Shown here: positions 1 to 8,358 of the stretch, piece by piece
How positions within the stretch are numbered: the first letter of the stretch is position 1
How the letters are laid out: each line of letters begins with the position of its first letter
DNA from: Clostridium yunnanense
GTDB taxonomy: Bacteria > Bacillota > Clostridia > Clostridiales > Clostridiaceae
Direction: 5' to 3'
Assembly (NCBI RefSeq): GCF_016595795.1
Contig: NZ_JAENHN010000071.1
Span: forward strand, 62,001 to 126,000
Length of the DNA stretch: 64,000 nt
Translations under genes and position numbers: made by a program
The notes under the pieces: generated by a model
Seen by the model: the letters and a program-made list of their open reading frames with translations, nothing else
What the model was told of the DNA's origin: nothing
Databases searched by the model: none

Positions 1-138
1 GCAGTTTTAAGAAATACTATTGCTCCTGCAGTTCTAATAGAAAGTTGTTTTATTGATAATACATCAGATATGAGCAAATATGATTCAGAAAAATTAGCTA
101 ATGCTATAGTTAATGGATTAGTGAGCAATGTTAAATAA
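1..138 (+). CDS. N-acetylmuramoyl-L-alanine amidase, C-terminal end (partial)
   Basis: Frame 1 is open from the window edge to a TAA, giving 45 residues. The stretch AVLIESCFIDN followed by a short helix (YDSEKLANAIVNGL) matches the end of zinc-dependent Amidase_3 enzymes, where the Glu of the V-E-x-x-F motif is catalytic. These enzymes cut the bond between MurNAc and the stem peptide of peptidoglycan, outside the membrane. The N-terminal part lies outside the window, so any wall-binding repeats or signal peptide cannot be seen. A strong terminator follows at once. The family call rests on this short motif only. Confidence 0.7.
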   Translation, partial: AVLRNTIAPAVLIESCFIDNTSDMSKYDSEKLANAIVNGLVSNVK

Positions 139-168
139 TTAATGAAAAAGTAGCAAATTGTAAAAAAT

Positions 169-210
169 AAGCACTATAAGGATAAACCTCCTTACAGTGT
201 TTATTTTTTT
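169..210 (+). terminator. Rho-independent terminator after the amidase
   Basis: A 13-bp stem (169-181 with 190-202, with G-U pairs) is followed by a run of Ts at 204-210. Confidence 0.85.
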
Positions 211-420
211 GCAAAAGGGTAAATAATATAGTTAAAATGTCAATATTTGCTGTTAAGATGTTTGTTAATAGATTTTAGTTGCATTTTTATCGATTAATAT
301 GTAGAATATAATTGTAAATATTATATTAAATATTTAATAGTGTTAAAGAAATGATTATATTTAATGTAGAATATAATATTTAAGAAGTTATATGCTGGAT
401 TTGAAGGGAGGATAAATTTT

Positions 421-708
421 ATGGATGAATTAAAATTATATAGATGCACTATAGTTGGAGAGAGCGATAAGTACTTTACAGGCAAAGATGTATTAGGAAA
501 TAAACTATTAATAGCTAAGAATAAAAATACAAGAAAGTACAAGATAGGAACTGATGATTCATTTTATGCTTCTATAAAAAAAGAAGGTTTATTAGTGAAA
601 AAAGATATATTATATCCTATAAGTTCAGCAGAATATGAAGAATTAGTATCAAATAAAGGAATGCATAGTATAGATGACGAGATAATTGAAAAAATAAAAA
701 GAATATAA
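421..708 (+). CDS. Hypothetical protein, 95 aa
   Basis: The ATG has a good ribosome binding site, GGGAGG at 406-411, and the ORF is closed by its own terminator, so this is likely a real single-gene unit. The protein is small, soluble and rich in Lys, Tyr and Glu, with no Cys pairs, membrane segment or signal peptide. The first 50 residues look like alternating short strands (LKLYRCTIVGES, KLLIAKN) and the last 30 like helices. I do not recognise a family and cannot propose a function. Confidence 0.7.
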   Translation: MDELKLYRCTIVGESDKYFTGKDVLGNKLLIAKNKNTRKYKIGTDDSFYASIKKEGLLVKKDILYPISSAEYEELVSNKGMHSIDDEIIEKIKRI

Positions 709-747
709 TTACATAATGATAATGTATAGATAGTTTAATATAAAAAT

Positions 748-785
748 GGGCTGTAGCACTAAGAGATTGGTGCACGGCTCTTTTT
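748..785 (+). terminator. Terminator after the 95-aa ORF
   Basis: An imperfect stem GGGCTGT-A-GCAC pairs with GTGCACGGCTC (748-780), followed by five Ts. Confidence 0.65.
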
Positions 786-906
786 AATAAAAAAAGAGTA
801 TCACTGTAAGCTGTAATCCATTCAGTAATATGTATTTTGTTGACATTAATGTCGTAAAAACTTATTATGTATAATATAATTATTAGAATCGGGGGGGCAG
901 TTAGAT

Positions 907-1968
907 TTGCTAACAAAAGAAAGAAATTTGTATTACGACTTTATAAGAATTATAGCCTGCTTTTTAGTCATAGTTAATCACACCATCGCACCATTTGATC
1001 ACTTCGATTCTATTGGCTTAAGTAGTTGGTTAATAACTGATGTTATGTTTTCCTTATGTAAAATGGCTGTGTCACTTTTTGTAATGCTAAGCGGTGCTTT
1101 ACTTTTGGGTAAACAAGAAAGCTACAAAAAGGTATTTGTGAATAGGACATTAAAAATAGTATCAATCTTATTAATATGGTCATCTATTTATTATATGTGG
1201 AATTGTTGGTATGATAAAAAGCTAATTAGTTTAGAAAAGTTATTAACAAATATACCTAATTATATAGCTAAACCTATAAGCTTACATCTTTGGTACTTAT
1301 ATATGGTAATTGGATTGTATATAATGCTACCATTTACAAGAAAAATGATAAAGAATTTTGATAAAAAAGACTCAATAATTTTTTTGGGAATTTGGATTGC
1401 TTTTTCGTGCTTTATTCCTTTTGTGAATTCGTTTTACCCTATTATTTTATCGGAAAACTTTCAGTTACCTATCTTTTATGGATTCTTTGGATGTTTTTTT
1501 GCAGGATATTATTTAGATAAAATACAGTTGAACAGAAAGATAATAGTGGTGTCTGTAATCATATTTATAACTTCACTTTTAACTAGTACAATCCACACAT
1601 TATATTTTAGTAGTTTATTTGGATTTACATCACGTAAGTTGGACAATCCTCTTATATTTCCAGTGATGATATGTTCCATTACTTTTTTCTTAATATTAAA
1701 ATATATATTAACTAATTTAAATTCTAAACTTTACAAATTACGTGTAAACAAAATTATTGTGGATTTAAGCAATGCAACACTTGGTATTTATGTGATTCAT
1801 ATGCTTATACATAATTCCTTGTTTCAAACTTCTATTATAAAAAATCATTTTTCAAATATATCATATTCAGTTCACCAAGTTATTGTTTATGAAATTATGC
1901 TGTTTATTATTTGTTATATAATAGTTACGTTATTTAAAAGAATACCACTACTAAAATATATTGTTTAA
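907..1968 (+). CDS. Acyltransferase 3 family membrane protein
   Basis: This is a 353-residue protein of about ten hydrophobic segments. The N-terminus has the family signature YYDFIRIIACFLVIVNH, which includes the conserved Arg in helix 1 and His at its end. Acyltransferase_3 proteins move acetyl or similar groups across the membrane to sugars of cell-surface polysaccharides or peptidoglycan. Length is normal for the family. The start is a TTG, preceded by a seven-G run at 891-897 that can act as ribosome binding site; no ATG lies nearby. The gene stands alone and shares a bidirectional terminator with the opposing alcohol dehydrogenase gene. The substrate cannot be told from sequence. Confidence 0.88.
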   Translation: MLTKERNLYYDFIRIIACFLVIVNHTIAPFDHFDSIGLSSWLITDVMFSLCKMAVSLFVMLSGALLLGKQESYKKVFVNRTLKIVSILLIWSSIYYMWNCWYDKKLISLEKLLTNIPNYIAKPISLHLWYLYMVIGLYIMLPFTRKMIKNFDKKDSIIFLGIWIAFSCFIPFVNSFYPIILSENFQLPIFYGFFGCFFAGYYLDKIQLNRKIIVVSVIIFITSLLTSTIHTLYFSSLFGFTSRKLDNPLIFPVMICSITFFLILKYILTNLNSKLYKLRVNKIIVDLSNATLGIYVIHMLIHNSLFQTSIIKNHFSNISYSVHQVIVYEIMLFIICYIIVTLFKRIPLLKYIV

Positions 1969-2012
1969 TTACCTAAGTTTCATACTTACGAAGGTTACTA
2001 ACTTTTAACAAA

Positions 2013-2042
2013 AAAGAGTTGCTCTTATTTAAGCAACTCTTT
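2013..2042. terminator. Bidirectional terminator
   Basis: An 11-bp stem (2013-2023 with 2032-2042) has A-rich left and T-rich right flanks. It serves both the acyltransferase and the convergent dehydrogenase gene. Confidence 0.85.
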
Positions 2043-2049
2043 TTGATTA

Positions 2050-3213
2050 TTATTCAAAAGCTATTTCTAATATTTTATATACGTCGTCTCTCTCTAGTCT
2101 CTTTAAAGAACCTAGCGCTCCTTGCTTAGCAACAGTATCAGCAATGAAATCTAAGTCCTTTTTTTCAACTCCAACTTCTTTTAGGGTTATAGGAGCACCT
2201 ATTTCTTTATAGAAAGCTCTTAAAGCTTCTATAGCGTTTAAGCCTTTTTCTTCTCTAGTTCCTTCTGTTATGCCAAATATTTTTTCAGCAAATCTTTCGA
2301 ATTTTTCAGGCCATATACTGTGAACATATTTCATCCAAGCAGGCATAACTATTGCAAGACCTGAGCCATGTGCTATATCATTAAACACACTAACTCCGTG
2401 TTCAATTCCGTGAGAAGACCAGTCGCCTCTTCTTCCAACTCCATTTATTCCATTTAGTGCAAGGGTTGCTGACCACGCTAATTCGCTTCTTGAATCATAG
2501 TTAGAAGGATCTTTTATTAAGATTTTTGTATGTTTAATAATAGTTCTTATGATACCTTCTGAAAGTTCATCTTCCATATCTGTGTTTGAAGTGCCTCCAA
2601 AATAAGCTTCAAATACATGACTTAAACCATCTACAGCCCCATTGACTGTTTGAATAGTTGGAAGTGTTTCTTGAACTGATGGGTCAAGGATTGAAACCTT
2701 TGGAAAAAGTAGATGAGAGCCAAAGCCCCACTTCTTGCCTTCAGATTCGTTCGTTATAACTCCACCAGCATTCATCTCTGATCCTGTTGCCGAAATAGTA
2801 AGTATAGGGAATATAGGAAGAGCTTTAGTAATTTGAGCTTTTCCTTCAAAGAAGTCCCAAACATCTCCGTCATAGAAAGCTCCAGCTGCAATTGCCTTAG
2901 CAGAGTCCACAACGCTTCCTCCGCCTACTGCAACTATCCCCTCTAGATTATTATCCTTAACTATCTTAATAGCTTCATGCACCTTTGAAAGCACAGGATT
3001 AGGCTTAACCCCTGAAACTTCGATAAAATCTATATTATGTTCTTTAAGTGATGCAATTGCTGTATCGTAAACACCATTCTTGAATATTGAGCCTTTTCCA
3101 TATAAGAATAAGACTTTTTTAACTCCAAAGTTGCTTACATGATTTCCTATAGTCTTAATTGTATCTCTACCGAAGACTAATTGAGTTGGATTATAATAAG
3201 TAAAGTTTAACAT
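2050..3213 (-). CDS. Iron-containing alcohol dehydrogenase (butanol dehydrogenase-like)
   Basis: This 387-residue protein is a group III, iron-dependent alcohol dehydrogenase, which reduces aldehydes to alcohols with NAD(P)H. Visible motifs are VGGGSVVDSAKAIA (nucleotide binding), DGLSHVFEAY, and HGIEHGVSVFNDIAHGSG with the His metal ligands. The overall pattern resembles the clostridial NADH-dependent butanol dehydrogenases (BdhA/BdhB) and YqhD-like enzymes. The start MLNFTYYNP is chosen because a strong AGGAGG-type site lies at 3225-3230; 15 further upstream codons read through that site and are not typical of the family. A family B repeat begins about 30 bp upstream, inside the probable 5' leader. 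The gene is monocistronic. The preferred aldehyde is unknown. Confidence 0.93.
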   Translation of the reverse strand: MLNFTYYNPTQLVFGRDTIKTIGNHVSNFGVKKVLFLYGKGSIFKNGVYDTAIASLKEHNIDFIEVSGVKPNPVLSKVHEAIKIVKDNNLEGIVAVGGGSVVDSAKAIAAGAFYDGDVWDFFEGKAQITKALPIFPILTISATGSEMNAGGVITNESEGKKWGFGSHLLFPKVSILDPSVQETLPTIQTVNGAVDGLSHVFEAYFGGTSNTDMEDELSEGIIRTIIKHTKILIKDPSNYDSRSELAWSATLALNGINGVGRRGDWSSHGIEHGVSVFNDIAHGSGLAIVMPAWMKYVHSIWPEKFERFAEKIFGITEGTREEKGLNAIEALRAFYKEIGAPITLKEVGVEKKDLDFIADTVAKQGALGSLKRLERDDVYKILEIAFE

Positions 3214-3243
3214 TTTAAATTCTGCCTCCTTCAAACTAATATA

Positions 3244-3337
3244 GATGAACCACTTCATAATTAAATTTATATTTTCAAATTCTTCTCTCAGAATCCATAG
3301 AAGTTTTGAAAATAGATTTCGGATTGAAGTGTTTCAT
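3244..3337. repeat. Family B intergenic repeat, copy B1
   Basis: The ends GATGAACCACTTCA and TTGAAGTGTTTCAT are near-perfect inverted repeats. Internal sequence such as TATTTTCAAATTC and AGATTTCGGATTGAAGTG is shared with copy B4 at 29505-29602. It lies in the leader of the alcohol dehydrogenase gene. Confidence 0.8.
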
Positions 3338-3633
3338 ATTTAGTCATTGTATCTATATTTTAGAACATTAGGTATATAATATACAATAGTGACAATATAA
3401 AATTGTGTAATTTTTATAGTAAGTATAAATATGTTAGTATATGGATAAAAAATATTTGTTTTAACGGAGTGGTAGTTTAAATAATATTTAATTGGATATA
3501 TTTATAAATAGAAAATAATAAAACTGCTTAATATAGTTTGATAGGTTACTAACTTTATGTAAAATAAATTGTTATAATTTTTCCATTATGTTAAAATGTA
3601 AATGTTAAACTTATTGATTGGAGGACGTTTGTT
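3338..3633. other. Intergenic space upstream of galU
   Basis: AT-rich sequence with no ORF. A TATAAT at 3573-3578 is a plausible galU -10 element, but no good -35 element is seen at the right distance. Confidence 0.4.
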
Positions 3634-4509
3634 ATGAAAGTTAAAAAGGCTATAATTCCTGCTGCAGGACTTGGAACTAGATTTTTACCAGCAACAAAAG
3701 CACAACCTAAGGAAATGCTTCCTATAGTTGATAAACCAACAATTCAGTATATAATTGAAGAAGCTATAGCTTCAGGTATAGAAGAAATACTTATAATAAC
3801 AGGAAGAAATAAAAAGTGCATAGAGGACCATTTTGATAAGTCTATTGAACTTGAGATGGAACTTGAAAAGTCAGGTAAAAGTGAACTTCTAGAGTTAGTT
3901 AGAGATATAAGTGATATGGTTGATATACATTATATAAGGCAAAAAGAACCAAAAGGACTTGGTCATGCAATTCACTGCGCTAAGGCTTTCGTTGGTAATG
4001 AACCTTTTGCTGTTATGCTTGGTGATGATGTTGTTTACAACGATGGTCAACCATGCTTAAAGCAACTTATGGACTGCTATGGTGAATATAATACTACAAT
4101 ATTAGGGGTTCAAGAAGTAGCTCACGAAAACGTTAATAAATATGGAATAGTAAACGGTATACATATAGAAGATAGGGTTTACAAGGTAAAAGATCTAGTT
4201 GAGAAACCATCAATTGATGAGGCTCCAAGTAATGTTGCTATTTTAGGAAGATATATAATAACTCCAGCAATATTCGATATACTAGACAACACTGCACCAG
4301 GAAAAGGTGGAGAAATACAGTTAACTGATGCACTTAAAACTTTGATAAAGCAAGAAGCTATGTACGCTTATAATTTCGAAGGAAATAGATACGATGTTGG
4401 AGACAAACTTGGATTTTTACAAGCAACAGTTGAGTATGCGTTAAGAAGAGATGATTTAAAGGAAAGTTTTACTCAGTATCTTAATTCAAGACCTTGGGAC
4501 AATGCTTAA
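3634..4509 (+). CDS. galU: UTP--glucose-1-phosphate uridylyltransferase
   Basis: The 291-residue protein makes UDP-glucose from UTP and glucose-1-phosphate, feeding glycolipid, teichoic acid and capsule synthesis. The N-terminal nucleotide-binding signature AAGLGTRFLPATKAQPKEM is intact, as are MLGDDVVY (metal and nucleotide site), LVEKP and the GKGGEIQLTDAL stretch. Length matches the bacterial GalU family (about 290-300). The ribosome binding site GGAGG lies just upstream of the ATG. A terminator follows the stop, so the next gene is probably transcribed separately even though both concern cell-surface sugars. Confidence 0.96.
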   Translation: MKVKKAIIPAAGLGTRFLPATKAQPKEMLPIVDKPTIQYIIEEAIASGIEEILIITGRNKKCIEDHFDKSIELEMELEKSGKSELLELVRDISDMVDIHYIRQKEPKGLGHAIHCAKAFVGNEPFAVMLGDDVVYNDGQPCLKQLMDCYGEYNTTILGVQEVAHENVNKYGIVNGIHIEDRVYKVKDLVEKPSIDEAPSNVAILGRYIITPAIFDILDNTAPGKGGEIQLTDALKTLIKQEAMYAYNFEGNRYDVGDKLGFLQATVEYALRRDDLKESFTQYLNSRPWDNA

Positions 4510-4541
4510 GTTATAATTACAATTTCAGATTTCTTAGGGTG

Positions 4542-4580
4542 AAAATAGGAGACAGAAATTATGCTCCTATTTTTCTTTTT
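4542..4580 (+). terminator. Terminator after galU
   Basis: AAAATAGGAG (4542-4551) pairs with CTCCTATTTT (4564-4573), followed by TCTTTTT. The longest GtrA reading frame would run through this hairpin, which argues for a downstream start. Confidence 0.8.
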
Positions 4581-4664
4581 TACATAATTATCACGTGTTT
4601 GGGTGATAAATTTAAGGCTATAATGAGTTTAAAGGTTATAAATATATTTTTTTGTGGTGATGAG

Positions 4665-5054
4665 ATGAAGGAAATGTTAAGATTTATAAGATTTGGAATA
4701 GTAGGGGTTATGAATACTCTAATTACTATTATAGCATTTTGGATATTGGGCAAATTCGGAATAAATTATATTTTGGCAAATACTCTTAGTTACCTTATAG
4801 GCGTGGTAAATAGCTATTTTTTAAATAGCAAATGGGTGTTTAAGGTAAATGCAAAGAACAGTGAAAGAAGTGTAAAGTTTGTTATTATCAATCTTATTGT
4901 ACTAGCTATTAATAACTGCTTGCTCATATTGTTTGTAAGTAAGTTCAGCCTAGATAAGCATGTAGCACAGATATTAGTGATTGGAATATGTATGGTGCTA
5001 AATTACTTCTTAAATAAGAAATGGACATTTTCAGAGGAGATAAAGAATAGATAA
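4665..5054 (+). CDS. GtrA family membrane protein
   Basis: From the chosen ATG this is a 129-residue protein with four hydrophobic segments, the usual GtrA size. The pattern RFIRFGIVGVMNTLI, then SYLIGVVNSYFLNSKWVF and CMVLNYFLNKKWTF is typical of the family. GtrA proteins are thought to help flip or modify undecaprenyl-linked sugars for cell-surface glycosylation. Upstream in-frame codons back to 4494 overlap galU and its terminator and are not credible. A weak site GGTGATG precedes the ATG. Being next to galU (UDP-glucose supply) fits a role in glucosylating a surface polymer; that link is inference. Confidence 0.85.
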   Translation: MKEMLRFIRFGIVGVMNTLITIIAFWILGKFGINYILANTLSYLIGVVNSYFLNSKWVFKVNAKNSERSVKFVIINLIVLAINNCLLILFVSKFSLDKHVAQILVIGICMVLNYFLNKKWTFSEEIKNR

Positions 5055-5176
5055 AAGGCATTAAATTATTATTCCTTGGAATTATAGGCTGATATATAGC
5101 TAGAATATACGACGAAAGCAAAAACAGACCACTATACATAAAAATGAGTAGATTAAGTCAAGATATATTAAAAATT

Positions 5177-5262
5177 TATGCACTTCTACAGTAGATGCCA
5201 TATGAGCGAACAATAATATTAATTCCTTGTACTGCTTATATGGCATTGGATGTAGGAGTACT
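5177..5262 (-). repeat. Family A repeat, short internally deleted copy on the minus strand
   Basis: Read on the minus strand it shows the family A left arm (CTACATCCAATGC, GGAATTAATATT) joined to the right arm (GCTCATATGGCATCT) and matching ends (AGTACTCCTAC with GTAGAAGTGC). It fills most of the gap between the GtrA and trpS genes. Confidence 0.65.
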
Positions 5263-5280
5263 TTATTTTCAGTATCAATA

Positions 5281-6279
5281 TTATCTAGGAATGAATCCAA
5301 TCTTCTTTTGCATTTTTCTTAAGTTCTTAGTAGCTAAATAATTAGCCTTTTCTGCGCCCTTTTTATAGACTTCCTCTAGGTAAGACTTATCAGCTAAAAG
5401 TTCCTTAACTTTATCTTGAAGAGGAGAAAGCTCAGCAACTATTGTATCAGCAACATCACTTTTAAGCTCAGCGTAGCCTTTTCCTATATAGTCTGTAACT
5501 ACTTCTTCAGGTTTTAAACCTTTTATGGCACATAATATATCTATAAGGTTCTTAACTCCAGGTTGTTCGTTTGTATAGTTTACAACTCCAATACCATCAG
5601 TAACAGCTCTGCTTATCTTCTTTCTTATAACTTCTGGTGGATCTAGAAGTAAGATGAAACTGTTTTGATTTTCATCTGATTTAGACATCTTCTTTGTTGG
5701 CTCTTGAAGGCTCATTATTTTTGCACCTTCTTTAGCTATATAGCCTTCAGGTACAACAAAGGTTGGGCTGTAGGCATTGTTGAATCTTTGTGCTAAATCT
5801 CTAGCCAATTCTAAATGCTGTGTTTGATCCTTTCCAACAGGAACTAAATCTGTATTATATAAAAGTATGTCAGCGGCCATAAGAACTGGATAATTGAAAA
5901 GTCCAGCTACTATAGAGTCGCCCATTTTTTGTGACTTATCTTTATATTGAGTCATTCTTCCTAGTTCACCCATATATGAATTACAATTTAAAAGCCATGC
6001 TGCTTCGCTGTGGGCAGGTACATGTGATTGTATGAAAAGAGTATTCTTTTCAGGATCTATACCAGCGGCTATATATATTGCTAGAACTTCTAGTGTTCTT
6101 CTTCTAAGATCTGCAGGTACTTGCTTAACAGTAATTGCATGTAAATCTACTACACAGAATAGACAGTCGTATTGATCTTGGAGTTTAACCCAGTTTTTTA
6201 TAGCTCCTAAATAATTCCCTATGGTTAATTCTCCAGAAGGTTGAATGCCGCTAAATATTACTTTCTTTTTGTCTTCCAT
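5281..6279 (-). CDS. trpS: Tryptophan--tRNA ligase
   Basis: A 332-residue class I synthetase that charges tRNA-Trp. The HIGH-like motif is PSGELTIGNYLG near residue 15 and the KMSKS loop appears complete (PTKKMSKSDENQ, near residue 195). GKDQTQHLELARDLAQRFN is the conserved middle block. The ATG is preceded by AGGAGG at 6288-6293. Length is normal. The mRNA begins about 470 nt upstream with a Trp-specific T-box riboswitch, so expression should rise when uncharged tRNA-Trp accumulates. A family B repeat lies between the T-box terminator and the start codon. Confidence 0.97.
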   Translation of the reverse strand: MEDKKKVIFSGIQPSGELTIGNYLGAIKNWVKLQDQYDCLFCVVDLHAITVKQVPADLRRRTLEVLAIYIAAGIDPEKNTLFIQSHVPAHSEAAWLLNCNSYMGELGRMTQYKDKSQKMGDSIVAGLFNYPVLMAADILLYNTDLVPVGKDQTQHLELARDLAQRFNNAYSPTFVVPEGYIAKEGAKIMSLQEPTKKMSKSDENQNSFILLLDPPEVIRKKISRAVTDGIGVVNYTNEQPGVKNLIDILCAIKGLKPEEVVTDYIGKGYAELKSDVADTIVAELSPLQDKVKELLADKSYLEEVYKKGAEKANYLATKNLRKMQKKIGFIPR

Positions 6280-6306
6280 TGTTTATTCCTCCTACTCGGT
6301 TATAAT

Positions 6307-6399
6307 GATGTATCACTTCAATAAGAAAAATATTTTCAAAACCTCAAGTGGTGCGGTAAGGGAATTTGAAAATGTAAATTTTATTAAGAAGCGGTACAG
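6307..6399. repeat. Family B repeat, copy B2, in the trpS leader
   Basis: The left end GATGTATCACTTCA and right end GAAGCGGTAC form a degenerate inverted repeat. The inner halves TATTTTCAAAA and TTTGAAAATG can also pair. It sits downstream of the T-box terminator hairpin on the transcript and upstream of the trpS ribosome binding site. Confidence 0.65.
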
Positions 6400-6450
6400 T
6401 AATATAGATAACTTTTTTATAATTAAATTATCTATAGTATAGTTTTTTTG

Positions 6451-6750
6451 AAAATAAAAAAGCCCTATGGATAAAAATCCATAGGGCGTATAAAACGCGG
6501 TGCCACCTATATTCAAGAGAAGTTCCGTCTCTTCTTTAATTAAGATACAATAATATCCTATCTCTATAACGTGAGAACACGACCAAAACTACTTAATTAC
6601 ATATAATAATTTTTCGTCTAAGTATCTCGGAGATCCATTCAACTTAAACAACAATACTGTAATTTCACCGTCTACAGCTCTCTGAAAATGTGAACTTAAG
6701 TTTACTATTTCTCTTCTTTGATTTTAGAATATAGAAGTAATAATTTGATA
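6451..6750 (-). promoter_or_regulatory. T-box riboswitch (tryptophan) controlling trpS
   Basis: On the minus strand the hallmark T-box sequence AGGTGGCACCGCG is at 6508-6496, followed by an 11-bp terminator stem (6487-6477 with 6472-6462) and a T-run at 6461-6451. Upstream is the stem I signature AGAGAGCTG, then GTTGAATGGATCTCC, where TGG at 6637-6635 fits the specifier position and is the tryptophan codon. Uncharged tRNA-Trp is expected to stabilise the antiterminator. Confidence 0.93.
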
Positions 6751-6755
6751 CTTCT

Positions 6756-6784
6756 ATAATATGACATATAAAACAAAGTGTCAA
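6756..6784 (-). promoter_or_regulatory. SigA-type promoter of the trpS T-box leader
   Basis: On the minus strand TTGACA (6784-6779), a 17-nt spacer and TATTAT (6761-6756). The -35 box begins one base past the stop codon of the upstream small gene. Confidence 0.8.
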
Positions 6785-6785
6785 C

Positions 6786-6941
6786 TCAGACTTTATTCTT
6801 TCTTCCGAAGATCAAATTAACTATAAAAATTATTGCTGCTACTACAAGAAGAATGTTGATAAAGTAACCTCCTATTCTAAAGATTATTCCAAGTAACCAA
6901 AAGAATATTACTATACCTCCAAGCCATCTTAGGAAAGCCAT
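6786..6941 (-). CDS. Small membrane protein, lmo0937/DUF5670-like, 51 aa
   Basis: This ORF encodes MAFLRWLGGIVIFFWLLGII, then FRIGGYFINILLVVAAIIFI, and ends VNLIFGRKNKV. Two hydrophobic segments separated by a Gly-Gly turn and a basic C-terminal tail match the short lmo0937/DUF5670 family found across Firmicutes. Function is unknown; members are often stress- or stationary-phase-induced. The ribosome binding site GGAGGTGA sits at 6946-6953, six bases from the ATG. The gene stops immediately before the trpS promoter with no terminator between, so some read-through into the T-box leader is likely. Confidence 0.85.
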   Translation of the reverse strand: MAFLRWLGGIVIFFWLLGIIFRIGGYFINILLVVAAIIFIVNLIFGRKNKV

Positions 6942-7138
6942 ATAATCACCTCCTTTTTAGTACAGATGATTTTAAGAAATATTAAAACTAAATTTGCTTG
7001 TGTAATAATACATTTTTATATCTTGATACTAGTATTAGTAAAAATAAAATAATAATACATTAACTTTGTATCGGTACATTTGCAATGTAATGTATTATGT
7101 TATATCATCCATTTATGGATTAATTATCATTAAATTTC

Positions 7139-7197
7139 TATTGAAATTTAGGTACTTCTACATCCGATACTTTAATAAACTTCGCTAAGAATTAATA
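7139..7197 (+). repeat. Family A repeat, left-arm fragment
   Basis: It carries TGAAATTTAGGTACTTC, TACATCCGATACTTTAAT and TTCGCTAAGAATTAATAT, the left half of family A, with no right half. It lies directly before the ribosome binding site of the ECF gene. Confidence 0.65.
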
Positions 7198-7234
7198 TAA
7201 AAATTTATTAAAAAAAATTAAAAGGGGAGATATT

Positions 7235-7783
7235 ATGGAGAATTCAAAAAACTTAAAAGTTAAAGATTTGGCTTTAACAGGATTAATGATTGCATTAGTT
7301 TTTATAGCTGGGAATATAATTAAGATTCCTACTGCTGGTGGTTTTGTGCATTTAGGAGATTGTATGGTTTTGCTTTCACCAGTAGTACTAGGTAAAAAGA
7401 GGGGTGCATTAGCGGCTGCTTTAGGTATGGCTATGGTAGATATAAGTGGAGGATGGCTTATCTGGGCTCCGTTTACTTTTGTAATAAAGGCTGGAATGGC
7501 TTATATAGCTGGAGTGGTGATTGAAAAGTTCAAGAGTACTTATGTTTCATATATAGTAGGATTTATTTTAGCGGCAATATTCATGATTTTTGGATACTTC
7601 TTGGCTGGGATAGTTATTGCAGCAGCTACATCAGGAAATGGATTTTCAACTGCAATAGTGGGCGGAATTGCACTTGCAGCTAAAGATGTTGTGGGAAATA
7701 TACTTCAAGCCACCGCTGGTGTTGTTATAGCATTACCTCTGTCGGCAGCTCTTGTGAAGAAGAGGAGTAGTGCTAGTATTTAA
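7235..7783 (+). CDS. ECF transporter S component
   Basis: A 182-residue, highly hydrophobic protein with about six membrane segments. LALTGLMIALVFIAGNIIKIP followed by FVHLGDCMVLLSPVVLGKKRGALAAALGMAMVD is the typical S-component layout (ECF riboflavin-transporter-like family). S components bind a vitamin or precursor and work with a shared EcfA-EcfA'-EcfT energy module encoded elsewhere. The ribosome binding site GGGGAG precedes the ATG. It is a single gene with its own terminator, as expected for a group II ECF system. No riboswitch that would name the substrate was recognised upstream. Confidence 0.88.
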   Translation: MENSKNLKVKDLALTGLMIALVFIAGNIIKIPTAGGFVHLGDCMVLLSPVVLGKKRGALAAALGMAMVDISGGWLIWAPFTFVIKAGMAYIAGVVIEKFKSTYVSYIVGFILAAIFMIFGYFLAGIVIAAATSGNGFSTAIVGGIALAAKDVVGNILQATAGVVIALPLSAALVKKRSSASI

Positions 7784-7788
7784 TTATA

Positions 7789-7828
7789 AAAAAAGGTCGC
7801 TGAAGAAATCTTTTCAGCCACCTTTTTT
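7789..7828 (+). terminator. Terminator after the ECF S component
   Basis: AAAAGGT-GCTGAA pairs with TTCAGC-ACCTTTT around an 8-nt loop with one internal mismatch, followed by Ts. Confidence 0.8.
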
Positions 7829-7980
7829 CACACATCTGCTTTTCTGAACGTATATTGGGAAAGTTTAGAGGTAAGTAAGCTTTGTTTTTACTGTATAGCC
7901 ACAAAAAAACTTGTAAAAACATTAAAATATCTAGGTTTAGTTACCTCGGAAATTTTATAATTTCGGATGCAGTAAAAAAA
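7826..7980 (-). repeat. Family C repeat, copy C1
   Basis: Read on the minus strand it has AAACCTAGATATTTTAATG, CCAATATACGTTCAG and GAAAAGCAGATGTGTG. These elements recur at about 20390, 38160 and 55975. Confidence 0.55.
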
Positions 7981-8012
7981 TAACCCAGTAATCCACGTTG
8001 GATTACTGGGTT
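7973..8012 (-). terminator. Terminator of the zinc-ribbon gene
   Basis: A perfect 13-bp stem (7982-7994 with 8000-8012) is followed on the minus strand by a T-rich run at 7981-7973. Confidence 0.88.
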
Positions 8013-8035
8013 TACTCAAAATCTCGAAAGATTAA

Positions 8036-8197
8036 TTAGAATCTATCTCTTTGTTTTTGAGCTTTTCTTGCTTTTCTGCATTCTGGACATCTTACAGGAT
8101 CGTTTTCAAATCCTTTTTCTTTGTAGAATTCTTGTTCTCCAGTAGTGAAAACAAATTCCTTTCCACAATCTCTACATAATATTTTCTTATCTTCCAT
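8036..8197 (-). CDS. Zinc-ribbon domain protein, 53 aa
   Basis: The protein starts MEDKKILCRDCGKEFVFTTG and contains VRCPECRKARKAQ near its end. Two C-x-x-C pairs about 26 residues apart with the GEQEFY block are typical of the short 'probable zinc-ribbon' family (zf-trcl) common in clostridia, probably a nucleic-acid-binding or structural zinc protein. AAGGAGGATTTTGT gives a strong ribosome binding site. Its own terminator follows. Function is unknown. Confidence 0.9.
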   Translation of the reverse strand: MEDKKILCRDCGKEFVFTTGEQEFYKEKGFENDPVRCPECRKARKAQKQRDRF

Positions 8198-8358
8198 TAC
8201 AAAATCCTCCTTTAAAACTCATAGGCTATTTTGGATATTTACTGCCATACCAGTCTTAAAAGGGTAGGTTAGTAAACAGAAAATTTCCTATAAAATTTTA
8301 ATAATATTCACACCTATATTATAGCATATTTTAGCATATTTTCAACTGGATATTTTCT

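Noticed and set aside
4494-4664. N-terminal extension of the GtrA-type protein
   Set aside because: It would overlap galU and pass through the galU terminator; the conserved family start is at 4665.
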